Assembly: GCF_000430625.1 (NCBI RefSeq)
Contig: NZ_KE387172.1
Location: 87,416 to 120,695 of the forward strand
Length of the DNA stretch: 33,280 nt
From: Aneurinibacillus terranovensis DSM 18919
Lineage (GTDB): Bacteria > Bacillota > Bacilli > Aneurinibacillales > Aneurinibacillaceae
Direction: 5' to 3'
Every line of letters starts with the position of its first letter. Position 1 is the first letter of the stretch. The notes below the pieces were generated by a model. That model made no database searches, was not told where the DNA came from, and saw only the letters and a list, made by a program, of their open reading frames with translations. The translations under genes and the position numbers were made by a program. Shown piece by piece: positions 1-6,944 of this stretch.

Positions 1-6
1 CCCTGC

Positions 7-43
7 AGAAAAAGGACGAGCGGCAACGCCCGCGAGTTTTTCT
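7..43 (-). terminator. Possible terminator downstream of proC
   Basis: A short imperfect GC-rich hairpin (GCGGC and GCCCGC halves around AAC) lies between an AGAAAAA run and a TTTTTCT run, just past the proC stop. The A/T flanks are symmetrical, so it could work in both directions. The stem has a bulge and is short, so this is a weak call. Confidence 0.3.
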
Positions 44-128
44 CATATTTATTCTTTTTTCATACACGACCGTGCCTCTAATTTTATCGCGGTGTCACAT
101 CATAACTTATTTATTTGGAAATCGGCTA

Positions 129-947
129 CTACTGTTCACTCATTTCTTTTGAACGAGCGGCTGCACGCTTTATGGCTGCTTCTATCGCAACGCCGCCACC
201 GTTCTGTTCGAGTGCATCAAGGCCGGCAGCCGTTATCCCTTTCGGTGTCGTGACATTTCTCCGCAACACTTCAGGCGGCTCAACTGTTTGAAGCAGCATT
301 TTACCGGCACCTAGCATGGTCTGGGCGGCAATGTTTCGCGCAACTTGAGGATCCAGGCCGCTTTCCCGGCCCGCTTTCACCATATGTTCCACCAGATAAT
401 AAAAATAAGCGGGGCCGCTGCCGGCAATTGCAGTAAATATATCCATCGTATGTTCTTCAATCACGCTTACCTGTCCAATACTTTGCAACAGTTCGAGTGC
501 AATTTTTTGCTGCTCAGGTTTTACATGGGAACCAAACACCACGGCCGTAGCCGATTCTCCAATCATGCTTGAGGTGTTGGGCATTGCCCGGACGACAGGC
601 AAAGCATTTTCCAACCGCTTTTCGATATAGGCGGTTGAAATCCCGCCGAGCACGGAAAGGATGAGCTGCGCTGGCGAAACGTTGTCTCTGATAGATGCAA
701 AGACTGCTTCAGCATCTTTGGGCTTCATGGCTAAAATTAAAATATCGGCTTCTTTCATATCAAGCGTATGTATCGGCATCGTGCGTATTCCATATTTATC
801 CGTTAGTTTCTTGCGCCTCTCTCTATTTTCACGATTGGCCGCAATAATTTGTTGAGGGATAAATTTCTTCGTCGCAATCATCCCGGCAATCATTGCCTCC
901 GCTATCGCCCCTGCTCCAAGAAAAGCAACTGTTTTCCTGTTTACCAT
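129..947 (-). CDS. proC: Pyrroline-5-carboxylate reductase
   Basis: This enzyme catalyses the last step of proline synthesis in the cytoplasm, reducing 1-pyrroline-5-carboxylate to L-proline with NAD(P)H. The 272-aa product has the usual family length. Near the N-terminus it shows the Rossmann motif FLGAGAIAEAM. In the C-terminal dimerisation/active-site half it has SGPAYFYYLVEHM, then TMLGAGKMLLQ and the signature VTTPKGITAAGLDALEQNG. The ATG is preceded by AGGAGGT at good spacing. The gene stands alone; the next gene on this strand is the LysM gene, about 540 bp upstream beyond a hairpin-rich element. The assignment is secure from the motifs. Cofactor preference cannot be read from the sequence. 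Confidence 0.95.
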   Translation of the reverse strand: MVNRKTVAFLGAGAIAEAMIAGMIATKKFIPQQIIAANRENRERRKKLTDKYGIRTMPIHTLDMKEADILILAMKPKDAEAVFASIRDNVSPAQLILSVLGGISTAYIEKRLENALPVVRAMPNTSSMIGESATAVVFGSHVKPEQQKIALELLQSIGQVSVIEEHTMDIFTAIAGSGPAYFYYLVEHMVKAGRESGLDPQVARNIAAQTMLGAGKMLLQTVEPPEVLRRNVTTPKGITAAGLDALEQNGGGVAIEAAIKRAAARSKEMSEQ

Positions 948-1020
948 TCGAAACCTCCTGCATTACCAATTTTTCATCCTATATTTTGCGTTGGAGTTCC
1001 CTTTTAACTTTTTTAGCCAA

Positions 1021-1393
1021 GAAGTCTCCCACTTCTAAACGTGAAGGTGCGATAGCACCAGTGAAAGTGGGAGATGAATTGGCTTCGGACAAGGACAGGC
1101 TTTTGCCTGTTCAATTGTCCGACGATATGCTAATCTACAAGTAAGAATCTTGTGCGTGTTCTTTGACAATCAAACATATGGGGTTGTGGCAAATCATGTG
1201 TTGCCATGTAAAATGTTTGCACCGTCACTTTGGTCATAGGCGAAATCCAAGCTTACTATGACCATTCCAACGTACAAACGATTTCTACTAACCGTTGGAA
1301 CAACGGGGTTAGCTCAATCAATTTATCTGCGTTGGCAGATATTACTTGAGAAGCCACCACTTCAAGCGTTAGCTAAGTGGTGGGTAGTTCACC
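1021..1393 (+). mobile_element. IS200/IS605-like non-coding element (omega-RNA/HEARO-like)
   Basis: No transposase is present here, but the sequence is a chain of perfect or near-perfect hairpins read on the plus strand. The paired arms are 1025-1034 with 1065-1074 (TCTCCCACTT), 1085-1092 with 1115-1122 (TCGGACAA) enclosing an inner hairpin, 1232-1238 with 1257-1263 (GGTCATA), 1265-1272 with 1293-1300 (TTCCAACG), 1325-1330 with 1335-1340 (ATCTGC), and 1354-1362 with 1375-1383 (CCACCACTT). It ends TAGTTCACC. Subterminal hairpins without inverted terminal repeats are characteristic of IS200/IS605 ends and of the guide RNAs of TnpB/IscB elements. It may be a right-end relic, or a non-autonomous element mobilised in trans. 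Both the exact boundaries and the family are inferred. Confidence 0.5.
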
Positions 1394-1491
1394 CCTGCCG
1401 ATACCCCCTTCCATTTGAGGTTATGTTTTAGCTTATAAAAATCTGTCTGAGTAATAAAGAGTGAGATTTTTACAGTCTACTGAGCGGTGAA

Positions 1492-1830
1492 TTAACGTCC
1501 TTGCAACCTTCGAACCCTTCTCTCCAGGCGATCCACCCTGCGAATCAAATCAGTAATAATAGGGCTAAAGTAAGCGTAGCCCTGTTCCAGGCGGGCAACG
1601 CGTTGATTCAACGTACCGCCATGAAAACCTGGCATCCCTGGCATCCCTGGCATCCCGGCTGCACCCGGTCCCGGAAACATCCCGGGTGCTGCGGGAATCC
1701 GCAAAATTTGGCCTACGTGAATCATATTTGGATCGGTAATTCCATTTAGCCGCATAATGTCCTGAACGGTTGTATGAAACCGCGCAGCAATTCCATGAAG
1801 CGTATCTCCAGGTCGTACTGTATAATTCAT
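1492..1830 (-). CDS. Small LysM-domain protein with collagen-like and coiled-coil tail
   Basis: The 112-aa product has three parts. Residues 1-46 form one LysM peptidoglycan-binding domain (VRPGDTLHGIAARFHTT ... DPNMIHVGQILRIP). Residues about 47-72 are rich in Pro, Gly and Met, with tandem PGM units encoded by 9-bp repeats at 1631-1657. A charged heptad-like C-terminal segment (RVDRLERRVRRLQGR) is probably a coiled coil. There is no signal peptide. Cytoplasmically made LysM proteins of this size in Bacillales are often spore coat or cortex proteins (SafA-like), but that role is inferred. The ATG follows AAGGAGGG. The repeated PGM units are prone to length variation. Confidence 0.85.
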   Translation of the reverse strand: MNYTVRPGDTLHGIAARFHTTVQDIMRLNGITDPNMIHVGQILRIPAAPGMFPGPGAAGMPGMPGMPGFHGGTLNQRVARLEQGYAYFSPIITDLIRRVDRLERRVRRLQGR

Positions 1831-1889
1831 TTCCTTATTCCCTCCTTATCACTTTCATTAGCCAATCTATGCAGGAGTCTATTTTTTGC

Positions 1890-2184
1890 TCAAGAAGAAT
1901 CCGCCCATATTACGAGAAACATCTCAGACACAAGCATATTCAGATGGTTAAATCGCGATTATGCATGCGGATACATCCTGCACTTACATATTTTCCAATA
2001 GACATCCATGCCGCTAACGCAGCACCAACAGATGATGAAATAAAGTTATTTCAAGATAGAAAGCTAACCAATTCGTTGATTTATTAATGATGATGAGCTG
2101 GCCGCCAGTTTGGGCCCAGGTAACCGGCGCGAGGCTGAACGATAAAAGAAGTAAACATATGAGAAAAACGATGATTTTCTTCAT
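1890..2184 (-). pseudogene. Decayed L,D-transpeptidase (YkuD family)
   Basis: A good ribosome site (AAAGGGG) precedes an ATG at 2184. It opens a typical secreted N-terminus: lysines, a hydrophobic stretch LLLLSFSLAPVTWA, then QLIIINKSTNWLAFY, as in YkuD proteins. This frame stops at 2014-2016. Downstream the catalytic signature of the family survives in another frame: SIGKYVSAGCIRMHNRD, followed by a stop at 1940-1942 and a further shifted stretch to about 1890. The normal enzyme cross-links peptidoglycan (3-3 bonds) through that cysteine. Most of the central domain is missing, so the locus has lost function through deletion and frameshift. It sits just upstream of the LysM gene on the same strand, so the pair may once have formed a cell-wall or spore unit. 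Confidence 0.75.
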
Positions 2185-2263
2185 TAGCATTCCCCTTTGG
2201 ATATACTTGATGCTATGAACAATTCCGCTTTACTATGCATAAATAAAACGTGGTCAGCGTCAA

Positions 2264-2330
2264 GCCAAAGGCGCAGGCGATAGCCCTCATAGTGCTTATG
2301 TGTATAAGAAAGTCTGGCTTTCTTATACAC
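2264..2330. repeat. Dispersed structured repeat, copy 1
   Basis: The element contains GCCAAA, then GGCGATAGCC (2276-2285), then CTTATGT leading into a perfect 13-bp hairpin: GTGTATAAGAAAG at 2300-2312 pairing with 2318-2330 around a 5-nt loop. A related copy lies at 18562-18634 with the same 24-nt spacing from the GGCGATWGCC block to the stem. Two stem positions differ between copies, but both sides change so pairing is kept. It is either a small mobile palindromic element or a conserved structured RNA; I could not match it to a named family. Confidence 0.6.
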
Positions 2331-2355
2331 TGACAAAAGTGGGGGATGTCTCAAC

Positions 2356-2393
2356 TAAAAACAAGGCCATACCTTCCTAGGGTTTGGCCTTGT
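2356..2393 (-). terminator. Rho-independent terminator of the amino-acid permease
   Basis: Read on the minus strand, arms ACAAGGCCA and TGGCCTTGT (2385-2393 and 2361-2369) form a hairpin followed directly by TTTTTAG. It begins 15 bp past the permease stop codon. Confidence 0.75.
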
Positions 2394-2407
2394 ATATTAC
2401 CTGGTTA

Positions 2408-3787
2408 TTATTTACCGACCGTAAAAGTAGAACCACTATTTTTCCTGTGTTTTTTTTCCGGCCTTATTCCCGCACAAATCAATAGAAAGATAACAATACC
2501 AATACATAGCAGCGAACTTACTTTGTTGTTCGGGTCAAACAGGATGGTCAAGAAAATAATAAGCAGGGAACAAGCGGTGAATAATGTCGACAGCGGAAAG
2601 AAACGCAGTGTAAAAAGCGGCGCTGCAGGATATGTCGAACGTAATTTTAATTGCGCGAGGCAGATGCTAATCCATACTAGCATTACCGTGAACCCCGGAA
2701 TGCCCATTAAGACGTGAAAAACATTTGCCGGTGTAATATAGGCTGCAATGACACCAATGAATAAACAAACCGCACTTGCGACCAGGCCAAAGATCGGCAC
2801 TCCGTTTTTAGAGGTCCGTTCAAAAACGGCGGGTGCATCGCCATTTTTCGCCAACGAATACAGCATTCTGGATGTTGCATACATCCCGGAATTGGCAGCG
2901 GAAAATACTGCGGTCAGCATAATAAAGTTCATCAACTCGGCCGCATCTTTCAAACCCACACTCGCTAACACCTGGACGAAAGGGCTTGCCTTTCCGGAAA
3001 CTTCATCCCACGGAATTAGCCCGCATATGACGAGCAGCGGCAGGGTATAGAACAAAATAACCCGCCACATGATTCCGTTTATAATTTTCGGTAGCACACG
3101 ACCCGCGTCTTTTGTTTCGGTTATCGTTAAACCAATTAGTTCGGATCCTCCATACGAAAACATAACAACGAGCAGAGAAGAAAAAAGACCGTGCCAGCCT
3201 TTTGGAAAAAAGCCGCCGTGTATCGTATAGTTCGTGAAATGGGAAACGTGATTCCCTGAAAAAACTCCCGTGAGAAGAGAACCGCCAAGTACGATAAAAC
3301 TGACAAGCGCCATCACTTTGACAGCCGAGATCCAGAATTCGACTTCTCCATAGTACTTAACATTGGACAAGTTAACGACAAGGATAGCAAGCGCGACCAG
3401 CAGGCTTAGCAACCAGAGCGGGGCCGCAGGAAACCAATACTGTATAAAGGTTCCGGCGGCCACAATTTCCACCGCCATGACTAGCACCCAATTGATCCAG
3501 TACAGCCACCCCATTACAAACGAGGCTCGCGTACCAAACGCTTTCTTTATCAGTTCCCGAATATCTGCTTTTGCATAGACACCCGCCATTTCGGCAAGCG
3601 CGCCCATAATAACCAGAAGAAGAATTCCGCCGGATAGATAGGCAAACACAACACTCGGACCCGCCAGAGATAAAGTATCGGAGCTTCCCTTAAACATGCC
3701 TGCCCCGATCATGCCTCCAATGGCCATCATTCGTACGTGCCGGGGCAATAACCCCTGCTGCAAGTTTTTATTCTCCACATAAACCAC
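2408..3787 (-). CDS. APC-family amino-acid permease
   Basis: This is a 459-aa integral membrane protein of the amino acid-polyamine-organocation superfamily, with about twelve hydrophobic segments. The first helix carries the family's unwound substrate-binding motif in IGGMIGAGMFKGSSDTLSLAG. Downstream are GGSELIGLTITE and the internal motif SANSGMYATSRMLYSLAKNG, typical of the GabP/RocE/ProY group of proton-coupled amino-acid importers. Substrate cannot be set from sequence; GABA, proline, aromatic acids and D-Ala/Gly are all possible. The longest frame opens with GTG at 3787. A second GTG three codons on (3778) lies 5 nt from an AAGGGTGG ribosome site and may be the true start. The gene is monocistronic with its own terminator. 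A weak sigma-54-like promoter lies upstream. Confidence 0.88.
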   Translation of the reverse strand: MVYVENKNLQQGLLPRHVRMMAIGGMIGAGMFKGSSDTLSLAGPSVVFAYLSGGILLLVIMGALAEMAGVYAKADIRELIKKAFGTRASFVMGWLYWINWVLVMAVEIVAAGTFIQYWFPAAPLWLLSLLVALAILVVNLSNVKYYGEVEFWISAVKVMALVSFIVLGGSLLTGVFSGNHVSHFTNYTIHGGFFPKGWHGLFSSLLVVMFSYGGSELIGLTITETKDAGRVLPKIINGIMWRVILFYTLPLLVICGLIPWDEVSGKASPFVQVLASVGLKDAAELMNFIMLTAVFSAANSGMYATSRMLYSLAKNGDAPAVFERTSKNGVPIFGLVASAVCLFIGVIAAYITPANVFHVLMGIPGFTVMLVWISICLAQLKLRSTYPAAPLFTLRFFPLSTLFTACSLLIIFLTILFDPNNKVSSLLCIGIVIFLLICAGIRPEKKHRKNSGSTFTVGK

Positions 3788-3884
3788 CCTTAAGCTTTAA
3801 TACGCAAAAGCATAACAGTGCAACAGTAAAAAAGAAAGGGCTTTTCAAATGATTTTAATTTATAAATAATTTAATTTATTTTAC

Positions 3885-3901
3885 GCGCAAATAATATGCC
3901 G
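3885..3901 (-). promoter_or_regulatory. Possible -24/-12 (sigma-54) promoter of the permease
   Basis: On the minus strand GGCA (3900-3897) and TTGC (3890-3887) are separated by exactly the distance required between the GG and GC of sigma-54 promoters. The flanking T and the CG after GGCA do not match the consensus, and the region is AT-rich, so chance is a real alternative. Sigma-54 control of amino-acid permeases is known in Bacillus (RocR targets). The rest of 3788-4064 holds a short palindrome, CGACAAAATGTCG, at about 3908 and nothing else I can name. Confidence 0.3.
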
Positions 3902-4064
3902 TTTATTTTCGACAAAATGTCGTAGATTTTTTAAACGACCGTTTAATTTTAATGTTTGGTTACAGCGCAGGGGGGTGAGAAGGAGCCGCAATATTGGGGT
4001 AGCAAAAGAATTCTTCCTACAATGGGTATAATAAACATAAGAGAATTATCCCTGCTTTGAATAA

Positions 4065-4313
4065 AACGATGGAGAGGGCGATTGTAAAGGTGATAGGTAT
4101 GAAGCGAATGACTCAAAGGTAACGATTGAACATTACAGGTGGGATGAGGTAAAAAATACGCACTACTTCGAAAAGGATATGGAATCTACCGAAGGATGTG
4201 TTGCCACGATCCGCTATTTCGAAGTAGAAACAATAAAAGGCAGGGCATTTACCATGAGAGATACCGCTAATTTTGCGGAACGGATTGATCTTTTTAACCA
4301 CCGTTTAAAATAA
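4065..4313 (+). pseudogene. Headless or frameshifted small conserved-looking gene
   Basis: An open frame of 82 codons ends at 4313 and has convincing protein character: VTIEHYRWDEVKNTHYFEKD, then CVATIRYFEVETIKGRAFTM and FAERIDLFNHRLK. It has no ATG, GTG or TTG before an internal ATG at 4179. A ribosome-site-like AAAGGTGA and an ATG at 4099 lie in another frame and run into a stop after seven codons, so one frameshift near 4100-4120 would explain the layout. I do not recognise the family. A start at the internal ATG would leave only 44 residues. The function is unknown. Confidence 0.45.
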
Positions 4314-4381
4314 TTGCCCTACGGGTAATCCTAAAAAAGGAAGCATTTTCATAAATCAAAGCGAAAGCAAAGGCGGAAAAA

Positions 4382-5317
4382 ATGGCAAAAAAACGTTATT
4401 ATAACTTGGATCGCGTTCCCACATCCAAGTCAGTGAAACATATTTATCGATGGGGGAAATCAAAAAGAATTAAAGCAAAAAAAACCTTTTCTTTTTCCGT
4501 TCCTCTTGTTGATTCTCCGGAAATCGATTTTCTTCGCCAAAATCGCACGAGTACAACGATTACCTGGATTGGTCATTCTACTTTTTTAATCCAGGCGGCA
4601 GGGTTAAATATTATTACCGATCCGGTATGGGCGCAGAGAATGGGGTTATATAAACGCCTTACACCACCTGGCATCGCTCTTTCTGCCATGCCTGCTATTG
4701 ACGTGGTTTTAATTTCTCATGGACACTTTGACCATTTAAACGTTCCATCCCTCAGGGGCCTAAAGGGCAACCGGACGCATCTCGTTCCGGAAGGATTACG
4801 CTTTTTGCTGCGCAGGAAGGGATTCCATCATGTTGAAGAATTTTCCTGGTGGGACCGACAACAAATAGGCGACCTTGAACTGGTGTTTGTCCCTGCACAG
4901 CACTGGACGAAGCGGGGTCTTTTTGATACGAATACATCCCACTGGGGGGGATGGGTCATACATAACAACCGTACGAAAGAAACGATTTATTTCGCAGGGG
5001 ATAGTGGGTACTTTCGCGGCTTCGCGGAAATCGGCAAACGTTTTTCCATTGACTATGTCCTGATGCCGATCGGTGCATACGATCCCGAATGGTTTATGGC
5101 CCCACAGCATGTTTCGCCTGAGCAAGCCACCCAGGCATTTCTCGATACGCATGGCAAATTTTTTGTACCCATGCATTACGGAACGTTCCGCCTGGCGAAT
5201 GATACACCACAGGAAGCGCTCGACCGCTTACTGGTGGCATGGGATAAAAAGAATATCAGCCACGATCAATTAAAATTTTTAAAACTAGGCGAAACGTTAC
5301 ACGTTGGTGTGCAATGA
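4382..5317 (+). CDS. Metallo-beta-lactamase-fold hydrolase (NAPE-PLD/UlaG-like)
   Basis: The 311-aa cytoplasmic protein has no signal peptide. After a basic N-terminal region of about 60 residues comes the fold: TWIGHSTFLIQAAGLNIITD, the metal-binding motif SHGHFDHL, the later ligand region PAQHW, the bridging aspartate in YFAGDSGYF, and the last histidine in FVPMHYGTFRL. The order and the HWGGW segment resemble the N-acyl-phosphatidylethanolamine phospholipase D-like branch of MBL proteins. The true substrate is unknown; lipid phosphodiesters, lactones and general housekeeping hydrolysis are all possible. AAAGGCGG precedes the ATG. The gene stands alone, facing psd, which comes from the other strand. 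No convincing terminator was seen in 5318-5528. Confidence 0.85.
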   Translation: MAKKRYYNLDRVPTSKSVKHIYRWGKSKRIKAKKTFSFSVPLVDSPEIDFLRQNRTSTTITWIGHSTFLIQAAGLNIITDPVWAQRMGLYKRLTPPGIALSAMPAIDVVLISHGHFDHLNVPSLRGLKGNRTHLVPEGLRFLLRRKGFHHVEEFSWWDRQQIGDLELVFVPAQHWTKRGLFDTNTSHWGGWVIHNNRTKETIYFAGDSGYFRGFAEIGKRFSIDYVLMPIGAYDPEWFMAPQHVSPEQATQAFLDTHGKFFVPMHYGTFRLANDTPQEALDRLLVAWDKKNISHDQLKFLKLGETLHVGVQ

Positions 5318-5528
5318 AATGCTCCGTTTCTTATTTTTTGCTTTTTCCCGCTGCCTAGTGGTACAAACAAAAGGGAACGTTTTTCTGCCCAATTGTCTCC
5401 ATCTTCGCGCTATCCGGATGTTTCGGGCAGGTTTCCCTCTGTTCGTACCACGGCCAGTCTATACTTCTTTGCAAGGGAAAACCCGCAAAAAAATAAAACG
5501 GACCATTCCATTCACCTTTACTGTTTTT

Positions 5529-5684
5529 CTAACTCAACGTCTTTGTTGTGCCATTCAATTCTTCCTTCATCTTCTTATCCAGGTTTGTTTCTGCGACAAT
5601 AAAAGGACCTTCAGTCGGTCCGGCTATAATCCTATCATTTAATTGTTTAAAATCGGGAAGATTCGGCTCGTCTTTCCTTGCCAT
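5529..5684 (-). CDS. 51-aa protein of unknown function
   Basis: The start at 5684 is chosen because GAAGGAGGTGG lies just upstream; a longer frame would begin before this ribosome site. The product, starting MARKDEPNLPDFKQLND, is hydrophilic with no membrane segment or cysteines. It ends in a Lys/Glu-rich stretch (AETNLDKKMKEELNG). It lies 57 bp downstream of psd on the same strand and may be co-transcribed. I do not recognise a family. Small hydrophilic proteins of this kind in Bacillales are often sporulation-stage products, but nothing in the sequence proves that. Confidence 0.65.
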   Translation of the reverse strand: MARKDEPNLPDFKQLNDRIIAGPTEGPFIVAETNLDKKMKEELNGTTKTLS

Positions 5685-5741
5685 CGTTCCACCTCCTTCT
5701 GTTTTAGGATGAGCCTGAGTCTGAAATATATGTGTACGCAT

Positions 5742-6599
5742 TCAGCTCTTTTTCACGGGCTGTACAAGATAGGTGCCGATTTGCTCCCCTACACGAAGAT
5801 ACTTGCCTTCCTGTATGCCGGGCAAGTATTCCATCCTTCCCTTTTCAAACAATAAAATAACGGTTGAACCAAATTCAAACAGGCCAATTTCCTGCCCTTT
5901 TTTATAGCAGGCCGGTGGGTCTATACCAACGGAAACATATTTGCCTTGTTTTTGGTTCGTTGTATGTTCACTGTATGCGATTTTTACACTACCCACGATA
6001 AAAGCGCCCACCTTTACGATTGCCACTTCTCCGGCTTGTGTGTTAGCATACGTGATCATTCTTTCGTTTTTCGTAAATAATCCGGGCACATGGTTAACTC
6101 CGATCGTATTGACGGGAAACAACCTGCCTGGAATATATGTATATTGATTGCATTCACCGTCAATAGGCATATGGATACGGTGATAATCCCGGGGGCTTAA
6201 ATAAATGGTAATAAACGTGCCCCCATCATATAAAGCCGCCTTTTCCTTCGAACAGCCAAGCAGTTGTTCAACCGTATAATGAATGTTTTTGGCTTGAATA
6301 AGGGTACCCTGTTTAATTATCCCCAGTTGAGCAACCGTCCCGTCCACAGGGCTGGCAATTGAGGAAGGGGATGAGCAAATCGGCCTGGCTCCGCTTTTTA
6401 ACTTTCGGGTAAAAAAAGCAGCTAAATTCGGGTACGATTTGAGTGGGTTTTCCATTTCACTTGTATCCAATTTGAACGCTGAAATGTATGGTTTGATAAA
6501 ATACTTGCTTATCCGTGATCGCGCCGCTTTCCCGACCAGGCGGGAAATAGCATTTTGCGGCAAGCATGTAAGAATTAATTTTGATAAATAGGCAATCAT
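5742..6599 (-). CDS. psd: Phosphatidylserine decarboxylase proenzyme
   Basis: This membrane-associated enzyme converts phosphatidylserine to phosphatidylethanolamine. The 285-aa proenzyme cleaves itself at a Gly-Ser bond to create a pyruvoyl cofactor. The cleavage motif is seen as FEFGSTVILLFEKG near the C-terminus; the usual LGST is here FGST. Other family signatures are SPVDGTVAQLG, the catalytic-histidine region YLSPRDYHRIHMPIDG, and GRLFPVNTIGVNHVPGLFTKNER. The length is in the normal bacterial range. It is read away from the divergent RND operon, with the 51-aa gene downstream. No pssA is visible in the window. Confidence 0.95.
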   Translation of the reverse strand: MIAYLSKLILTCLPQNAISRLVGKAARSRISKYFIKPYISAFKLDTSEMENPLKSYPNLAAFFTRKLKSGARPICSSPSSIASPVDGTVAQLGIIKQGTLIQAKNIHYTVEQLLGCSKEKAALYDGGTFITIYLSPRDYHRIHMPIDGECNQYTYIPGRLFPVNTIGVNHVPGLFTKNERMITYANTQAGEVAIVKVGAFIVGSVKIAYSEHTTNQKQGKYVSVGIDPPACYKKGQEIGLFEFGSTVILLFEKGRMEYLPGIQEGKYLRVGEQIGTYLVQPVKKS

Positions 6600-6738
6600 A
6601 CATATTCCCTTCCATGAAAACGTTTATGTTGTAGCCTTATTACACCGATTAACCCTTTAATATTAGTTATAATTTGTTAAAAATGCAAGACGTATTACAT
6701 CGCCCATATCAAACCGTTCCTCCTTTTTTTCGTATGTA

Positions 6739-6818
6739 ACTCGCAAACGCGTTAAGACTCCTACTATCCCCTAAGATTTTTTATCAAAAAAGGGAGGAGT
6801 TTGCCACGCTTTGCGAGT
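6739..6818 (+). repeat. Inverted repeat upstream of the RND promoter
   Basis: ACTCGCAAA at 6739-6747 is complementary to TTTGCGAGT at 6810-6818. The loop contains GGGAGGAG (6792-6799), a ribosome-site-like sequence with no correctly spaced gene start after it. It lies before the mapped-by-eye RND promoter, so it may be a relic or a regulator site. Confidence 0.35.
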
Positions 6819-6858
6819 TTCCTGCTGTTTCCAGTTGATTTTCTCTTAATTTTTTTCG

Positions 6859-6887
6859 TTGAAATTTTAGATATAATTGGTTATATT
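6859..6887 (+). promoter_or_regulatory. Sigma-A promoter of the RND operon
   Basis: TTGAAA (6859-6864) and TATATT (6882-6887) are separated by 17 bp. The predicted transcript would begin at about 6894, at the edge of the palindrome that follows. Confidence 0.6.
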
Positions 6888-6894
6888 ATACCTA

Positions 6895-6920
6895 TACACA
6901 TACCCATATGGGTATGTGTA
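6895..6920. promoter_or_regulatory. Perfect 26-bp palindrome, probable operator
   Basis: Each half is TACACATACCCAT and its exact complement, centred between 6907 and 6908. It starts within a few bases of the predicted transcription start and ends 24 bp before the adaptor ATG. A repressor bound here would block the RND promoter. The ATACCC/GGGTAT core flanked by A/T resembles CsoR/RcnR-type operators, but TetR-family sites are also long palindromes. No regulator gene is adjacent. Confidence 0.6.
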
Positions 6921-6944
6921 AAGATCGGTCGGGGGGAGCAGAAA

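Noticed and set aside
893-1144. Plus-strand frame over the proC start and the first hairpins
   Set aside because: Half of it is antisense to proC and the rest follows the hairpin arms. I considered a TnpB C-terminus but found none of its zinc or RuvC motifs.
1437-1475. AAAAATCT/AGATTTTT hairpin past the LysM stop
   Set aside because: The arms are A/T only with a long loop, too weak to call a terminator.
2264-2330. Known riboswitch (c-di-GMP, fluoride, THF, yybP-ykoY)
   Set aside because: The conserved core sequences I can recall for those classes are not present. The copy is also not positioned ahead of a plus-strand gene here.
5304-5642. Plus-strand frame of 112 codons after the MBL hydrolase gene
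   Set aside because: It is Phe/Leu/Arg-rich with no ribosome site or family features, and lies opposite the 51-aa gene that has a strong ribosome site.
6801-6944. N-terminal extension of the RND adaptor from TTG 6801
   Set aside because: It would be translated from upstream of the likely promoter and through the operator palindrome, and the ribosome site is only 1-2 nt from that TTG. ATG 6945 is well supported.
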